From the IMG/VR virus record IMGVR_UViG_3300030333_000717, positions 8,243 to 36,332 of that record: a stretch of DNA of 28,090 nt; one strand, written 5' to 3'. The notes beneath the pieces were generated by a model. The model did no database searches. It had not been told where the DNA came from and saw only the letters and a program-made list of their open reading frames with translations. The number at the start of each line of letters is the position of its first letter. Positions within the stretch are counted from its first letter, which is position 1. The stretch comes from a virus. Positions 15,743 to 23,008 of the stretch are shown here, one piece after another. Both the position numbers and the translations under genes were made by a program.

Positions 15743-17273
15743 GCAATTCTTTGTATAAGTCTATTATTTTTGTGTGTATGTTTATTTTGCTATCGAGAAG
15801 TGTGTATACACGTTTCTCTACGTTAGAACCTTCTAGCTGAACCACCGTACATTTATGCGTCTGTCCTGACCTATGTACTCTAGCGTTTGCTTGAGCGTAT
15901 GTTTCTAGCGAAGGTACTGGCCCCCACCATACGACTGTATTTGCGGCTGTCAGTGTCACTCCATGTGCGGCTGCTTGGGGTTGTATCACTAATACTTGAG
16001 GGTTATCTGTCTCTTGGAATCTTTTGAATATGTCTGTTCGGCGGCTTGCTGACACATCCCCTTTAATCATTTCGGTAGGGATACCATCTTCAATAAGTTT
16101 CTCAGAAAGAATTTCAATAACGTGTTTGAAAGGGACGAACACCAATACTTTTTGTGTTGTCTCGTCAATAACCTCACGTAGAACTTTGTATCTGTTTTTA
16201 ATATCAAACTCTACGGTTTCGCCCGAATCGCTATACACTGCCCCACAAGATATTTGTAATAGCTTATTCATGTTTACAGCCGCATTAGCTGCTGTTATTT
16301 CTTCCCCTGCTGCTACAGTTACCATCTTACGTTTTAGTACGTCATAATAAGTTTGCTGCTGCCGCGTAAGTTGAATTTCGCGTTTAGTATACGTCATTGG
16401 GGGTAGGTCAAGGCATTGGTCTTTAGTGAACCTTATGGCAGGTTGAAGGGCATTAAAAACAGTATCCGTCGCTGAGTCTTTTGGAACCCACTTGAACTGA
16501 GTAACTTTGTGCATTACTAACTCACGGAACCCACTAAAAAACCTTGGTACATTTCGTGGGTTAATAAGTTTGGCTAGGCCGTATGCGTCTACAGGAGACT
16601 GTGCTGCGGGTGTACCTGTCATCATCCACAGCCATGTAGAAGGAGCCATCAACGAGTTAAGAGTCTTCCACCTTTTAGATTGAGCGTTTTTATAATGCGT
16701 AGCCTCATCAGCAATTATTAAATCAAACCCTCCTTCTTCTATCTCGTCTTTAATAATCTCTACACCATCATAGTTTATGATAACGTAGTCTGCTCCGTTG
16801 GCTATGATCTCCTGACGTTTACGTTTAGAACCATGAGCAATATCGACAGTACGGTGCATAGCAAACTTGAACAGGTCGGAACGCCACGCAGAATCCATAA
16901 TAGATAGGGGGCATATAATCAGGACACGGTTTATAACCCCTTGTTTTAAAAGGAAATCTGAAGCCCATATAGCAGAAGCTGTTTTACCTGTTCCTTGTTC
17001 GTTAAAGCAAAAAGCTCGTTGGTTTAAAGTAAGAAATGCTGCCGTAAGTTTTTGATGTTTAAAGGGTTTATGCTGACCGCCCCATGCGTACTGCCCCAGT
17101 ATAGGTGAAGGTACGTCTCGGATGTTTAAGTTTTTTAAAACGCGAGACTCGTCTACCCCCCACTTCACAAGGACTTCATTGTTCCGTAGTTCTTTACTCT
17201 TGGGTATGGCGGTAGTTATAGCTTCAGGAGTACGTACTCGTAGCAATAAAGCTTTATTTTCTACAATCTGCAT
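15735..17273 (-). CDS. SNF2-family (superfamily 2) helicase/translocase
   Basis: This 512-residue protein has the two RecA-like lobes of an SF2 ATPase. Motif I is NEQGTGKT (91-98). Motif II is IADEAT (DEAT at 189-192). Motif III is MTGTP near 218. The second lobe carries VLVFVPFKHVIEIL, then QPQAAAHGVTLTAANTVVWW (motif V) and ARVHRSGQ (motif VI). HRSGQ and the overall order are typical of SNF2 proteins, which move along double-stranded DNA. Phage members usually sit beside recombination and replication genes, as here. Its length fits a compact phage member without extra domains. It starts immediately after the stop of the small basic gene. Its exact substrate is unknown. Confidence 0.88.
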   Translation of the reverse strand: MQIVENKALLLRVRTPEAITTAIPKSKELRNNEVLVKWGVDESRVLKNLNIRDVPSPILGQYAWGGQHKPFKHQKLTAAFLTLNQRAFCFNEQGTGKTASAIWASDFLLKQGVINRVLIICPLSIMDSAWRSDLFKFAMHRTVDIAHGSKRKRQEIIANGADYVIINYDGVEIIKDEIEEGGFDLIIADEATHYKNAQSKRWKTLNSLMAPSTWLWMMTGTPAAQSPVDAYGLAKLINPRNVPRFFSGFRELVMHKVTQFKWVPKDSATDTVFNALQPAIRFTKDQCLDLPPMTYTKREIQLTRQQQTYYDVLKRKMVTVAAGEEITAANAAVNMNKLLQISCGAVYSDSGETVEFDIKNRYKVLREVIDETTQKVLVFVPFKHVIEILSEKLIEDGIPTEMIKGDVSASRRTDIFKRFQETDNPQVLVIQPQAAAHGVTLTAANTVVWWGPVPSLETYAQANARVHRSGQTHKCTVVQLEGSNVEKRVYTLLDSKINIHTKIIDLYKELLE

Positions 17274-17543
17274 TTACTTCTTCTTTTTGTAGTTTCGTGA
17301 ACGGTTAGCACTACGGCTTTCAATTCGGTATCCCTGTTTGTTGGAACCGCCTCGACTCAATGCTTTATTATGGCTTACGTCTTTCCCTTCCCTACGGTCG
17401 GCCTTACCGTTCTTATTACGGTCTACCCCTGCTTTATCTACCGCTCGTCTTGCCCTTTGTCTTTCCATTCGGGCTTTGAACGGCTTGCTTCCCACAGGTT
17501 TATTAACTTGTTTCTTGCGATCTTTAGGATTTTTATAAGGCAT
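17274..17543 (-). CDS. small basic HNH-like phage protein
   Basis: This 89-residue protein is extremely rich in Lys and Arg. Its C-terminal half reads GKDVSHNKALSRGGSN, then RIESRSANRSRN, which resembles the 'DvdH......GGsn...N....s...NrsR' skeleton of HNH endonuclease cores. One of the usual histidines is not evident, so it may be a degenerate, non-cutting DNA-binding version. AGGAG lies 6 bases before the ATG. It sits between the PD-(D/E)XK nuclease and the SNF2 helicase. Similar small proteins are common in phage replication blocks. Function is uncertain. Confidence 0.6.
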   Translation of the reverse strand: MPYKNPKDRKKQVNKPVGSKPFKARMERQRARRAVDKAGVDRNKNGKADRREGKDVSHNKALSRGGSNKQGYRIESRSANRSRNYKKKK

Positions 17544-17544
17544 A

Positions 17545-18219
17545 TTATCTCCTACCGTTATGAGGACATTCAGTTACTACGCAGTGTGCTCTACATAAAC
17601 CTGTTGGTCTAGGGTTCCACACATCTACGTCATAGGCTTTCTCTAGTTTAGCGTATTCTATTAGCCACTTTTGCCACATCTCCGATTCCTGATCTATGGT
17701 ATAAGTGTCCTTTATAAAGGCGTTACATATAACAAAGAGTAAACCCCCCTTTACTTTTTTCACTTCAGGGAAATGTTTAAATGTAGCCAATGCCATAAGT
17801 TCTAGTTGGCCTTTATCTGCATACTTAGCTGACTTCCCTGTTTTGTAGTCTATTACTTTAGCAGTACCTGTTTTCCTATCTAATATAGTAAGGTCAGCTA
17901 CTCCTCTCCACCATACGTTCTCGTCAAAAAAACCGCATGGCTCCAGATTAGCAGTTAGCCCCATCCTGTATTCGCAAAGCTTTTCGCCTTCCATAGCGTT
18001 GAGCCTATCAAGGATGTCTTTGGCAAACGTAAAGCGGGGGTCAAGTTCAGAATCAGTGCCGTCTATGTAGTGTTCCGCAGCAGTATGAAATTCTGAGCCA
18101 TACGTCATCGCACGCGAAGTAGGCTCCGCGTAATCTTTAGCTACCTTGAGGTGGTAGTATTTTTTAGGGCATTGGTCGAAGCTTTTTATACTGCTAAAAG
18201 ACCATGCGGGTTTTTCCAT
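17545..18219 (-). CDS. PD-(D/E)XK nuclease with Fe-S-type cysteines (Cas4/RecB-like)
   Basis: I place the start at the internal ATG giving MEKPAWSFSS, 224 residues. GGAG lies about 10 bases before it and the family homology begins there; the longer frame to 18306 adds an unlikely Arg-rich stretch inside the polymerase gene. Nuclease motifs are His45, RGVADL (Asp109), IDYKTGK (Asp124, Lys126) and Gln138. Cys17 (DQCPKKY) together with Cys209, Cys213 and Cys218 at the C-terminus match the one-plus-three cysteine layout of AddB/Cas4-type 4Fe-4S clusters. The role is probably processing DNA ends in replication or recombination. It overlaps the end of the polymerase gene by 34 bases. Confidence 0.8.
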   Translation of the reverse strand: MEKPAWSFSSIKSFDQCPKKYYHLKVAKDYAEPTSRAMTYGSEFHTAAEHYIDGTDSELDPRFTFAKDILDRLNAMEGEKLCEYRMGLTANLEPCGFFDENVWWRGVADLTILDRKTGTAKVIDYKTGKSAKYADKGQLELMALATFKHFPEVKKVKGGLLFVICNAFIKDTYTIDQESEMWQKWLIEYAKLEKAYDVDVWNPRPTGLCRAHCVVTECPHNGRR

Positions 18220-20057
18220 TCCTTGCAATCTCCGTAGTTCTTCCCTATTTGCACATCTCCTGTAAGAGGCAACCCTTCTGCCCATACAGGAACCCACTGC
18301 ATACACTCTTCTACAAAGTATGCAGCAGTATCAACTTCCTTGTTTGGTACACAGCATACCACACTATCATGCACTGTAAGCAATACCTTGTACCTTTTTG
18401 CTATTAAAAGCATTTGTTCGGCCATAATACATCGGGCTATACCCTGACATATGTTCTCTATAGCTTTACCACCATATATCTTGTTCCACCCCCGCCGAGT
18501 TCGGTATACCAACTGCATACCATTTTCATCTTGCTCCACTTTGAGGTTATCGTAACGCATCAATAATCCTGATGGTAAACGTATAGCATTGTATTCTGGT
18601 ACAACCTTAACTATTCCCGGCCTTCCAAGTTCATACGTGTCTCCTTGATACATACCTACAAGGGCTGCCTGTGCCTGTCTCCATAAAGCAGGGATAGCAT
18701 TGTTAGCATCTCTATATACTTTGATAATGCGTTTTGCTTCTTGAGGTTCTACTTCAACCCCAAAGTTTTTAAGTTGGTTTTGGAATTTGACGGCTCCCAT
18801 CCCATACCCTGCACCCAAGATTGTAGTCTTCCCAATGAAACGTTGTTCAGGAGATATATCTTCCACAGGCTTATTGTAAATATCAGAGGCCATTATCTTG
18901 TACACATCCTCTCCTTTCTGGAAAGCTGTCACTAAGGTCTGGTGTTCAGCAAGCCATGCCAATACTCGCGCTTCGATTTGCGCCGAATCCGATTCAATAA
19001 GTGTGTACCCTTCAGGAGCTACAATACAGGACTTCAATACTTTGGCGTTTTGCCCCCTGCTCGGTAGGTTTTGAAGATTGATTTTGTCATACCCTCCCCA
19101 CCTACCTGTGTGTGCAGCGTAGTATTTAATGGGTACAGGAAGTGTGCCTCTACTTGCTATATCTAAAAACTTCTGAGTACGTGTTTCCTCAAGTGTGCTT
19201 TTAAGTCCAATCCTAGCAGCTACTAAGGTTTGTACCTTTGTGTCTTCATGGTCTTGGAGAGCCACAAAATCTTCATCGCTCTTGGCAAACGCAAACGTTT
19301 CTTCTCCAGTACGAGGACTTATTTTGGTAGGGGGGTTAACTCCGAGAGACTCCAATGCTTTCGCAAACTTAGGGTTAGACATAAGTTCGTCTTTGTCTAT
19401 ACCGAGTTGTTTAATGTGTGCTACAAGTTCTTCTTTCTCGTCCTTGATAGACTCAAGATGGTTTGTAAGTTTGGGAATGTCTAGCTCCAACATCGGATGA
19501 GTAAACATCCTCAAAGTCATATCTATGACCTTTAACTCTTTCTTGGGGAAGTTATGTAAGAAACGATTGAATAACTCGTAAGTCAATTCTGTGTCGTTTA
19601 CGCAGTAGTCTCCGTATCGTGCAAGTTCCTCAGATGTAAAGTCACACCTATGTTTACCCGCCGCATTTAATATCTCGTCTCCCTTCTCCCCTATACCGTA
19701 CAGTTCAGCTAGGTTTTTGAGACTTGCACTAACCTCGACACCGTGGATAGCGCGAGACATGCTGAGAGTATCAAACCATACGCGAGGAGATATACCAAAA
19801 AGCCAATGAAGAATAGCCCCATCGAACATGCAATTATGAGCAAGTACAGCACATTCGCTCCAGTTGTAGGAGCGACATACATACTCTTTAAGATCATTGA
19901 AGTCTCCCGACAACCAGTGTGTTTCTCCATCGTTGACCTTTATAGACATCCCAATGACTTCAAATTCAGGATGACGTATGTACTCCTCTGTAGTTAGTTT
20001 CTTTAGTGATATATCTTTATCGTAATAGGTTTCAAAATCAATCGTTATTAGCTCCAT
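18186..20057 (-). CDS. polA: family A DNA polymerase with 3'-5' exonuclease (Leu at the Phe762 position)
   Basis: This 623-residue protein is the replicative polymerase. Exonuclease motifs are intact: Exo I DFET (Asp7, Glu9), Exo II HNCMFD (Asp79) and Exo III YCVND (Tyr151, Asp155). Polymerase motif A is ESDSAQIEAR (Asp357). Motif B is RFIGKTTILGAGYG (Arg406, Lys410, Leu414, Tyr418). Motif C is TVHDS (Asp564). No 5'-3' exonuclease domain is present, as in T7-like enzymes. Leu414 aligns with E. coli Pol I Phe762, a variant frequent in marine viruses. Motif C has Ser where Glu is usual. GGGGAAAC precedes the ATG. The window shows no clamp or clamp loader gene. Confidence 0.95.
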   Translation of the reverse strand: MELITIDFETYYDKDISLKKLTTEEYIRHPEFEVIGMSIKVNDGETHWLSGDFNDLKEYVCRSYNWSECAVLAHNCMFDGAILHWLFGISPRVWFDTLSMSRAIHGVEVSASLKNLAELYGIGEKGDEILNAAGKHRCDFTSEELARYGDYCVNDTELTYELFNRFLHNFPKKELKVIDMTLRMFTHPMLELDIPKLTNHLESIKDEKEELVAHIKQLGIDKDELMSNPKFAKALESLGVNPPTKISPRTGEETFAFAKSDEDFVALQDHEDTKVQTLVAARIGLKSTLEETRTQKFLDIASRGTLPVPIKYYAAHTGRWGGYDKINLQNLPSRGQNAKVLKSCIVAPEGYTLIESDSAQIEARVLAWLAEHQTLVTAFQKGEDVYKIMASDIYNKPVEDISPEQRFIGKTTILGAGYGMGAVKFQNQLKNFGVEVEPQEAKRIIKVYRDANNAIPALWRQAQAALVGMYQGDTYELGRPGIVKVVPEYNAIRLPSGLLMRYDNLKVEQDENGMQLVYRTRRGWNKIYGGKAIENICQGIARCIMAEQMLLIAKRYKVLLTVHDSVVCCVPNKEVDTAAYFVEECMQWVPVWAEGLPLTGDVQIGKNYGDCKEWKNPHGLLAV

Positions 20058-20232
20058 TAAGTTTCCCCAATTTTTTTCTCCATACTCTTTCTCTTAATAT
20101 AGCGTCTTCAAAATTATTACAGGCAATACACCACCACCCTATACGCTCGTTGCGTTCGGTGTTAATAATTTCTTCAGCTATACTCCCACAACGCAAGCAT
20201 TCTTTAATGCTTATATCAGTCTTATCAATCAT
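20038..20232 (-). CDS. small zinc-ribbon protein
   Basis: This 64-residue protein has two Cys-x2-Cys pairs (CLRCG and CIAC, 24 residues apart) flanking a short polar segment with WW before the second pair. That is the layout of a small zinc ribbon. The C-terminus is basic (RERVWRKKLGK). I choose the ATG at 20232, which overlaps the upstream stop by 8 bases; a longer reading from TTG at 20268 has no better ribosome site. The end overlaps the polymerase start by 20 bases, so coupled translation is likely. Nucleic-acid binding is inferred. Confidence 0.6.
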   Translation of the reverse strand: MIDKTDISIKECLRCGSIAEEIINTERNERIGWWCIACNNFEDAILRERVWRKKLGKLNGANND

Positions 20233-20419
20233 CAATACTAAATAGTTTGGTAGGTAAAACACTTTCAAGGATAGGTTTGTGTGTCTCTACAGCTTCGTGT
20301 TTTGGTATCACAACCATTACATTTTTATCCGCATGTACTATGCAGTGCGTTTGCATGTGCAAGTTGGCGAGGTATTCGGCTTCTTCCAGTGCTGCTTTAG
20401 TATCTGTAAATTCAGTCAT
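20225..20419 (-). CDS. small phage protein of unknown function
   Basis: This 64-residue protein has AAGGAG about 8 bases before its ATG. Its start overlaps the end of the upstream 48-residue gene and its end overlaps the zinc-ribbon start, so it belongs to a chain of coupled small genes ahead of the polymerase. It has an acidic helix (TKAALEEAEYLANLHMQ) followed by alternating hydrophobic strands (HCIVHADKNVMVVIP). No motif identifies it. Confidence 0.55.
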   Translation of the reverse strand: MTEFTDTKAALEEAEYLANLHMQTHCIVHADKNVMVVIPKHEAVETHKPILESVLPTKLFSIDD

Positions 20420-20558
20420 CCTTCTTCTCCTTATCTAGTTTAGTTTTAATTATTTCTATTTGGTCGGCTAGGTCTTCTAGTCTCTCCATGAGATATTCAA
20501 CTCTTTGAAGTGTTCGTTCAACATCTTCATCTGTCATTTCTATTATTACTTTCTTCAC
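20412..20558 (-). CDS. short coiled-coil protein, GTG start
   Basis: This 48-residue frame begins at GTG 20558, preceded by GGGGAAGG five bases away. The internal ATG at 20537 has no ribosome site. After KKVIIEM the rest is a continuous charged heptad-like helix (VERTLQRVEYLMERLEDLAD, then QIEIIKTKLDKEKKDD), a likely coiled coil. Its stop overlaps the next gene's ATG by 8 bases. The strong start signal and the overlap support a real gene; the function is unknown. Confidence 0.55.
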   Translation of the reverse strand: MKKVIIEMTDEDVERTLQRVEYLMERLEDLADQIEIIKTKLDKEKKDD

Positions 20559-20598
20559 GTAACCTTCCCCTAAATACCTTCCCCTAAAGAGGGGGAAC
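20559..20598 (-). repeat. tandem duplication of a ribosome-site region, with hairpin
   Basis: On the minus strand TTTAGGGGAAGGTA and TTTAGGGGAAGGTT lie side by side, a near-exact 15-base period, so the Shine-Dalgarno-like GGGGAAGG is present twice before the GTG start at 20558. The first copy also pairs with an upstream TTCCCC to form a hairpin (about 20579-20597). No T-run follows. Confidence 0.6.
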
Positions 20599-20603
20599 TG
20601 GTA

Positions 20604-20873
20604 TCAATGCAACTCATTGGGGGAAGGACGATCAAAGTTTTCCCCAAGCTCTTCTGTTAATTCTTCACACATCTTATAAGCTATTGCTACAACGGAAGGA
20701 TGGTGTTGCCATAACGATATTAGGTCACGAACCATACACCATTGTCTGTCGCTAAGGGAAGCAATGTAAGACATAAGTAACGCTTGTTCCTCACTACGTT
20801 TATCTTTCTCCACCTCTCGCTCTTCTTTATCCCACACTAGATTTCTATATTTATCTGGCAAGTTTTTACTCAT
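20604..20873 (-). CDS. small helical phage protein of unknown function
   Basis: The ATG at 20873 gives 89 residues and has GAGGAG seven bases upstream. A second choice at 20933 adds 20 basic residues (MGRGKVFKRGVGRLNERRLT) and lies 4 bases after the previous stop, with a weaker site. The protein is charged at the start (LVWDKEEREVEKDKRSEEQ), then has a helical hydrophobic core (LLMSYIASLSDRQW, MVRDLISLWQHHPSVV) and an acidic end. I do not recognise a family. Confidence 0.5.
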   Translation of the reverse strand: MSKNLPDKYRNLVWDKEEREVEKDKRSEEQALLMSYIASLSDRQWCMVRDLISLWQHHPSVVAIAYKMCEELTEELGENFDRPSPNELH

Positions 20874-20937
20874 TGTCAGTCTCCTCTCATTAAGTCTTCC
20901 TACACCTCTTTTAAATACTTTTCCTCTACCCATTATT

Positions 20938-21276
20938 CTAACCTCTTTTGCTTTTATTTTTAACTTGGAGCCACCCACGTTTATAAGATGGGTATTTGCT
21001 TTCGTTCATAGTAGGGTCTTGCTTGCGTACTTCTTCGAGAGACGGGCATGATCCATCATCTACCATAGTATGTTTTGGTACTACACGATTAGCAATCCGG
21101 GGCGCCTCCCTTTGAGTGATCGCTACCTCATTAGTGTTTAGGAACGCTAGAAGTTCTTGTTTACTAACAGGCACTTCATATAGCTCACAAGGCAGTCCTT
21201 GTTCTCTCTTTACTTTACGAGCATCGGCTTGTGTACCTGCCCAATGCCCTTGTCCGGTTGTATATAGTTTCATCAT
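20938..21276 (-). CDS. small phage protein of unknown function
   Basis: This 112-residue protein begins ATGATG; AGGAG lies 4 bases before the first and 7 before the second, so the second may be used. The N-terminus MKLYTTGQGHWAGTQADARK looks like a conserved start in small phage proteins of unknown role, and VPVSKQELLAFLN follows as a helix. The C-terminus is basic. Its leader carries a copy of the shared box and, further upstream, a 10-bp-arm palindrome. Function is unknown. Confidence 0.55.
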   Translation of the reverse strand: MMKLYTTGQGHWAGTQADARKVKREQGLPCELYEVPVSKQELLAFLNTNEVAITQREAPRIANRVVPKHTMVDDGSCPSLEEVRKQDPTMNESKYPSYKRGWLQVKNKSKRG

Positions 21277-21280
21277 CTTT

Positions 21281-21295
21281 CTCCTATAGGTCGGT
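21281..21295 (-). promoter_or_regulatory. leader box copy E, before the 112-residue gene
   Basis: On the minus strand ACCGACCTATAGGAG precedes the start by 4-7 bases. The first half matches the shared box and the last five bases are the ribosome site. Confidence 0.5.
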
Positions 21296-21299
21296 GTGG

Positions 21300-21324
21300 T
21301 ACATGTGAATTGATTTCACATGTA
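21300..21324. promoter_or_regulatory. 25-bp inverted repeat, possible operator
   Basis: TACATGTGAA and TTCACATGTA form perfect 10-base arms around TTGAT, in the short gap between two minus-strand genes. It is A/T-rich without a T-run, so it fits a dimeric protein binding site better than a terminator. A related half (TATGTGAATTAATTTC) lies at 25874-25889 beside box copy D. Confidence 0.5.
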
Positions 21325-21328
21325 GTAT

Positions 21329-22465
21329 TTACTTGACAATATCTTCTAGCGGTTCAACAAGGCGGTATATGTTACCTTCATGTTTTACTTCTTTCGGCCC
21401 AACAAATGACGGCTTTACATATATTTGTTTCTGGTAAGATGGGTGGTGTCTGTACTTGGGGTGTTGTAATCTCTTCCAATGACCACGCCTACGGTGAGGC
21501 TTCGGACTAGCGTGCGTACCACCCTGATGTTCTTTCTGTGTTGTGGGCATACGATCTAGTAACAGTACATGTGGCCCTGTAGCGTTAAGCCAAGGGCGTG
21601 TTTTGGTTAGCGTATTGCCACGCCTTTTCTTTGGTTTGGCAGGGAGTACTTCTACTAAATGCTTCTCTCCATATTTTAAATAGTTATTTAGATTGCATAG
21701 AACACGTACTACAGTTACTGCTGTGGCCCTCAGTTCTTCATTCATATCGTCTACCCTGACCTTGTGTGGTGCATCCTGCATATCTTTTCCATAGCGTTCG
21801 TAAAACTCTTCATACCCTTCAACAGCTTCTACTGTAAAATGATTTTTCTCATCTTCTGACTCAGTAATAATTCCACCCCACTCATAACCCCCATGTTTTA
21901 AATGAGCGCATAGAGTTATGGTAGAGAAACGTGCTGTCTGTAGGTCGGCTGATTTTTTTCCAAGATACTTTTGCAATCTAGGAAGGTCTTCGGGTGCAAC
22001 AGAAGATGTGTCTAAGTGACCTCTCATTCCTGAATATATAGAGTGGATAGACTTAGATGGATCATGGACTACATTATCAAAGCTTAAAGACAGTTCACCG
22101 TCTTCTGTATAGTAAGCAGTACCAACAGGGTCGTTATTTATGTAAGCCCAAATATCCACATCACCCTTCCTGTACTGTTCACGCATTTCGGGTGGCATAT
22201 GTTTTGCGTTGGGGTGCTGATAGTTAGCCATTTTCATCATAAAGACAAATTCACTATATGAACCTTCTCGCAAAAGAGCAGGGGGGTCTCCTTTACTAGG
22301 TTCAAAATTAAGTACCTCGTCAGTAAGTAAGTCTCTGTCTCCCATGTAAATTATAGGAAGCGGATTTACTCTCTCTATTAAATGTTTATAGGCAGATATG
22401 GGGTAGGGGCTACAAATATTCCCCTTCATCATAGATTTTAAAATGGGTATATCTTGACGTTGCAT
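21329..22465 (-). CDS. phage protein of unknown function with basic His-rich C-terminus
   Basis: I choose the ATG at 22465 (378 residues) because AGAGG and the shared leader box lie just upstream; the longer frame to 22534 would run through that box. Residues about 1-280 have no recognised motif and look globular with helices. The C-terminus is basic and His-rich: THASPKPHRRRGHWKRL, then IYVKPSFVGPKEV. This 'H.sP.pH.RRGHwr......i.V.p.fVG' pattern occurs in a range of phage proteins of unknown function and may be a nucleic-acid or metal-binding element. Neighbouring genes give no clear pathway. Confidence 0.6.
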   Translation of the reverse strand: MQRQDIPILKSMMKGNICSPYPISAYKHLIERVNPLPIIYMGDRDLLTDEVLNFEPSKGDPPALLREGSYSEFVFMMKMANYQHPNAKHMPPEMREQYRKGDVDIWAYINNDPVGTAYYTEDGELSLSFDNVVHDPSKSIHSIYSGMRGHLDTSSVAPEDLPRLQKYLGKKSADLQTARFSTITLCAHLKHGGYEWGGIITESEDEKNHFTVEAVEGYEEFYERYGKDMQDAPHKVRVDDMNEELRATAVTVVRVLCNLNNYLKYGEKHLVEVLPAKPKKRRGNTLTKTRPWLNATGPHVLLLDRMPTTQKEHQGGTHASPKPHRRRGHWKRLQHPKYRHHPSYQKQIYVKPSFVGPKEVKHEGNIYRLVEPLEDIVK

Positions 22466-22717
22466 ATTGTATTCCTCTTGGTCGGTTAATAAAATGCGTG
22501 CTGCCCCCAACGTTTGCAGACGTGTAGACAACACGACTAACCTTAGCGTGGCTTAACCGTTGTGCGCCGACTATATGAGTATTTTCGGACTCAATGTAAA
22601 TCAAGCCCAAGGAGATAGCCTCACACAATGCAGGTGTTTTTCTTACGCTACGCACCTCCTGCTGACGTAGGGAAGAGGCCGAAACCCAAAGTAAAAAACC
22701 TCTTCCACTGCACAACA
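22466..22717 (-). other. 252-bp intergenic gap with inverted repeats
   Basis: This is the longest gap between convincing genes in the replication half. It holds inverted repeats: GGAAGAGG/CCTCTTCC (22671-22678 and 22699-22706, 20-base loop) and a shorter CGTGT/ACACG pair near 22530, plus the shared leader box at 22473-22486. A 105-codon frame from TTG spans it on the minus strand but runs into the next gene and has no strong start. I see no tRNA shape. A structured leader or small RNA is possible. Confidence 0.4.
22473..22486 (-). promoter_or_regulatory. leader box copy B, before the 378-residue gene
   Basis: On the minus strand ACCGACCAAGAGGA lies 7 bases before the ATG at 22465 and includes the ribosome site. 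It is preceded by ATTA, as in copy C. Confidence 0.55.
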
Positions 22718-23008
22718 CTAACCGCAATCCATTAGTGCCGTGTGAATTTCATCCATGTTATCTTCGTTAATAACTAATGCCAGTCCCCCAGAAGATTCGA
22801 TACGTGACAGTTCACGTTCCTGTAAAGCAGTAGTTGTGTTCTTACCTGCTTTACATTCAATAGCGAAAAATTTTCCTTGGTAGCATCCCACTATATCAGG
22901 TACACCACTACGTCCGTAGCCACCTGTTGCCGGAAAGAAATAGTATGCACCTAGTTCTTTAAGAATGCTAGATGCTTTTTGTTTAACTTTCTTTTCTGGT
23001 GTCATCAT
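22718..23008 (-). CDS. VRR-NUC family endonuclease
   Basis: This 96-residue protein matches the compact VRR-NUC fold of the PD-(D/E)XK nucleases: GYGRSGVPDIVGCYQGKF (Asp38), then FFAIECKAGK (Glu51, Lys53), then T-x2-Q (Gln63). Phage stand-alone members are thought to cut branched DNA such as replication or recombination intermediates, perhaps as oligomers. GAGGAG lies about 4 bases before ATGATG. It overlaps the upstream 91-residue gene by 26 bases. Activity is inferred from complete catalytic motifs. Confidence 0.88.
   Translation of the reverse strand: MMTPEKKVKQKASSILKELGAYYFFPATGGYGRSGVPDIVGCYQGKFFAIECKAGKNTTTALQERELSRIESSGGLALVINEDNMDEIHTALMDCG

Noticed and set aside
18220-18306. Longer N-terminus for the PD-(D/E)XK nuclease
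   Set aside because: The extra 29 residues lie within the polymerase gene, are Arg/Cys-rich and unlike the family. The ATG at 18219 has a better ribosome site.
22535-22640. Possible promoter TTTACA...CATATA in the gap
   Set aside because: The -35 match is good and the spacing is 17, but the -10 match is only 3 of 6, so it is not better than chance in A/T-rich DNA.
22410-22727. 105-codon minus-strand frame across the intergenic gap
   Set aside because: It starts with TTG, lacks a fitting ribosome site, and its end lies inside the better-supported 378-residue gene. Its sequence shows no family likeness.
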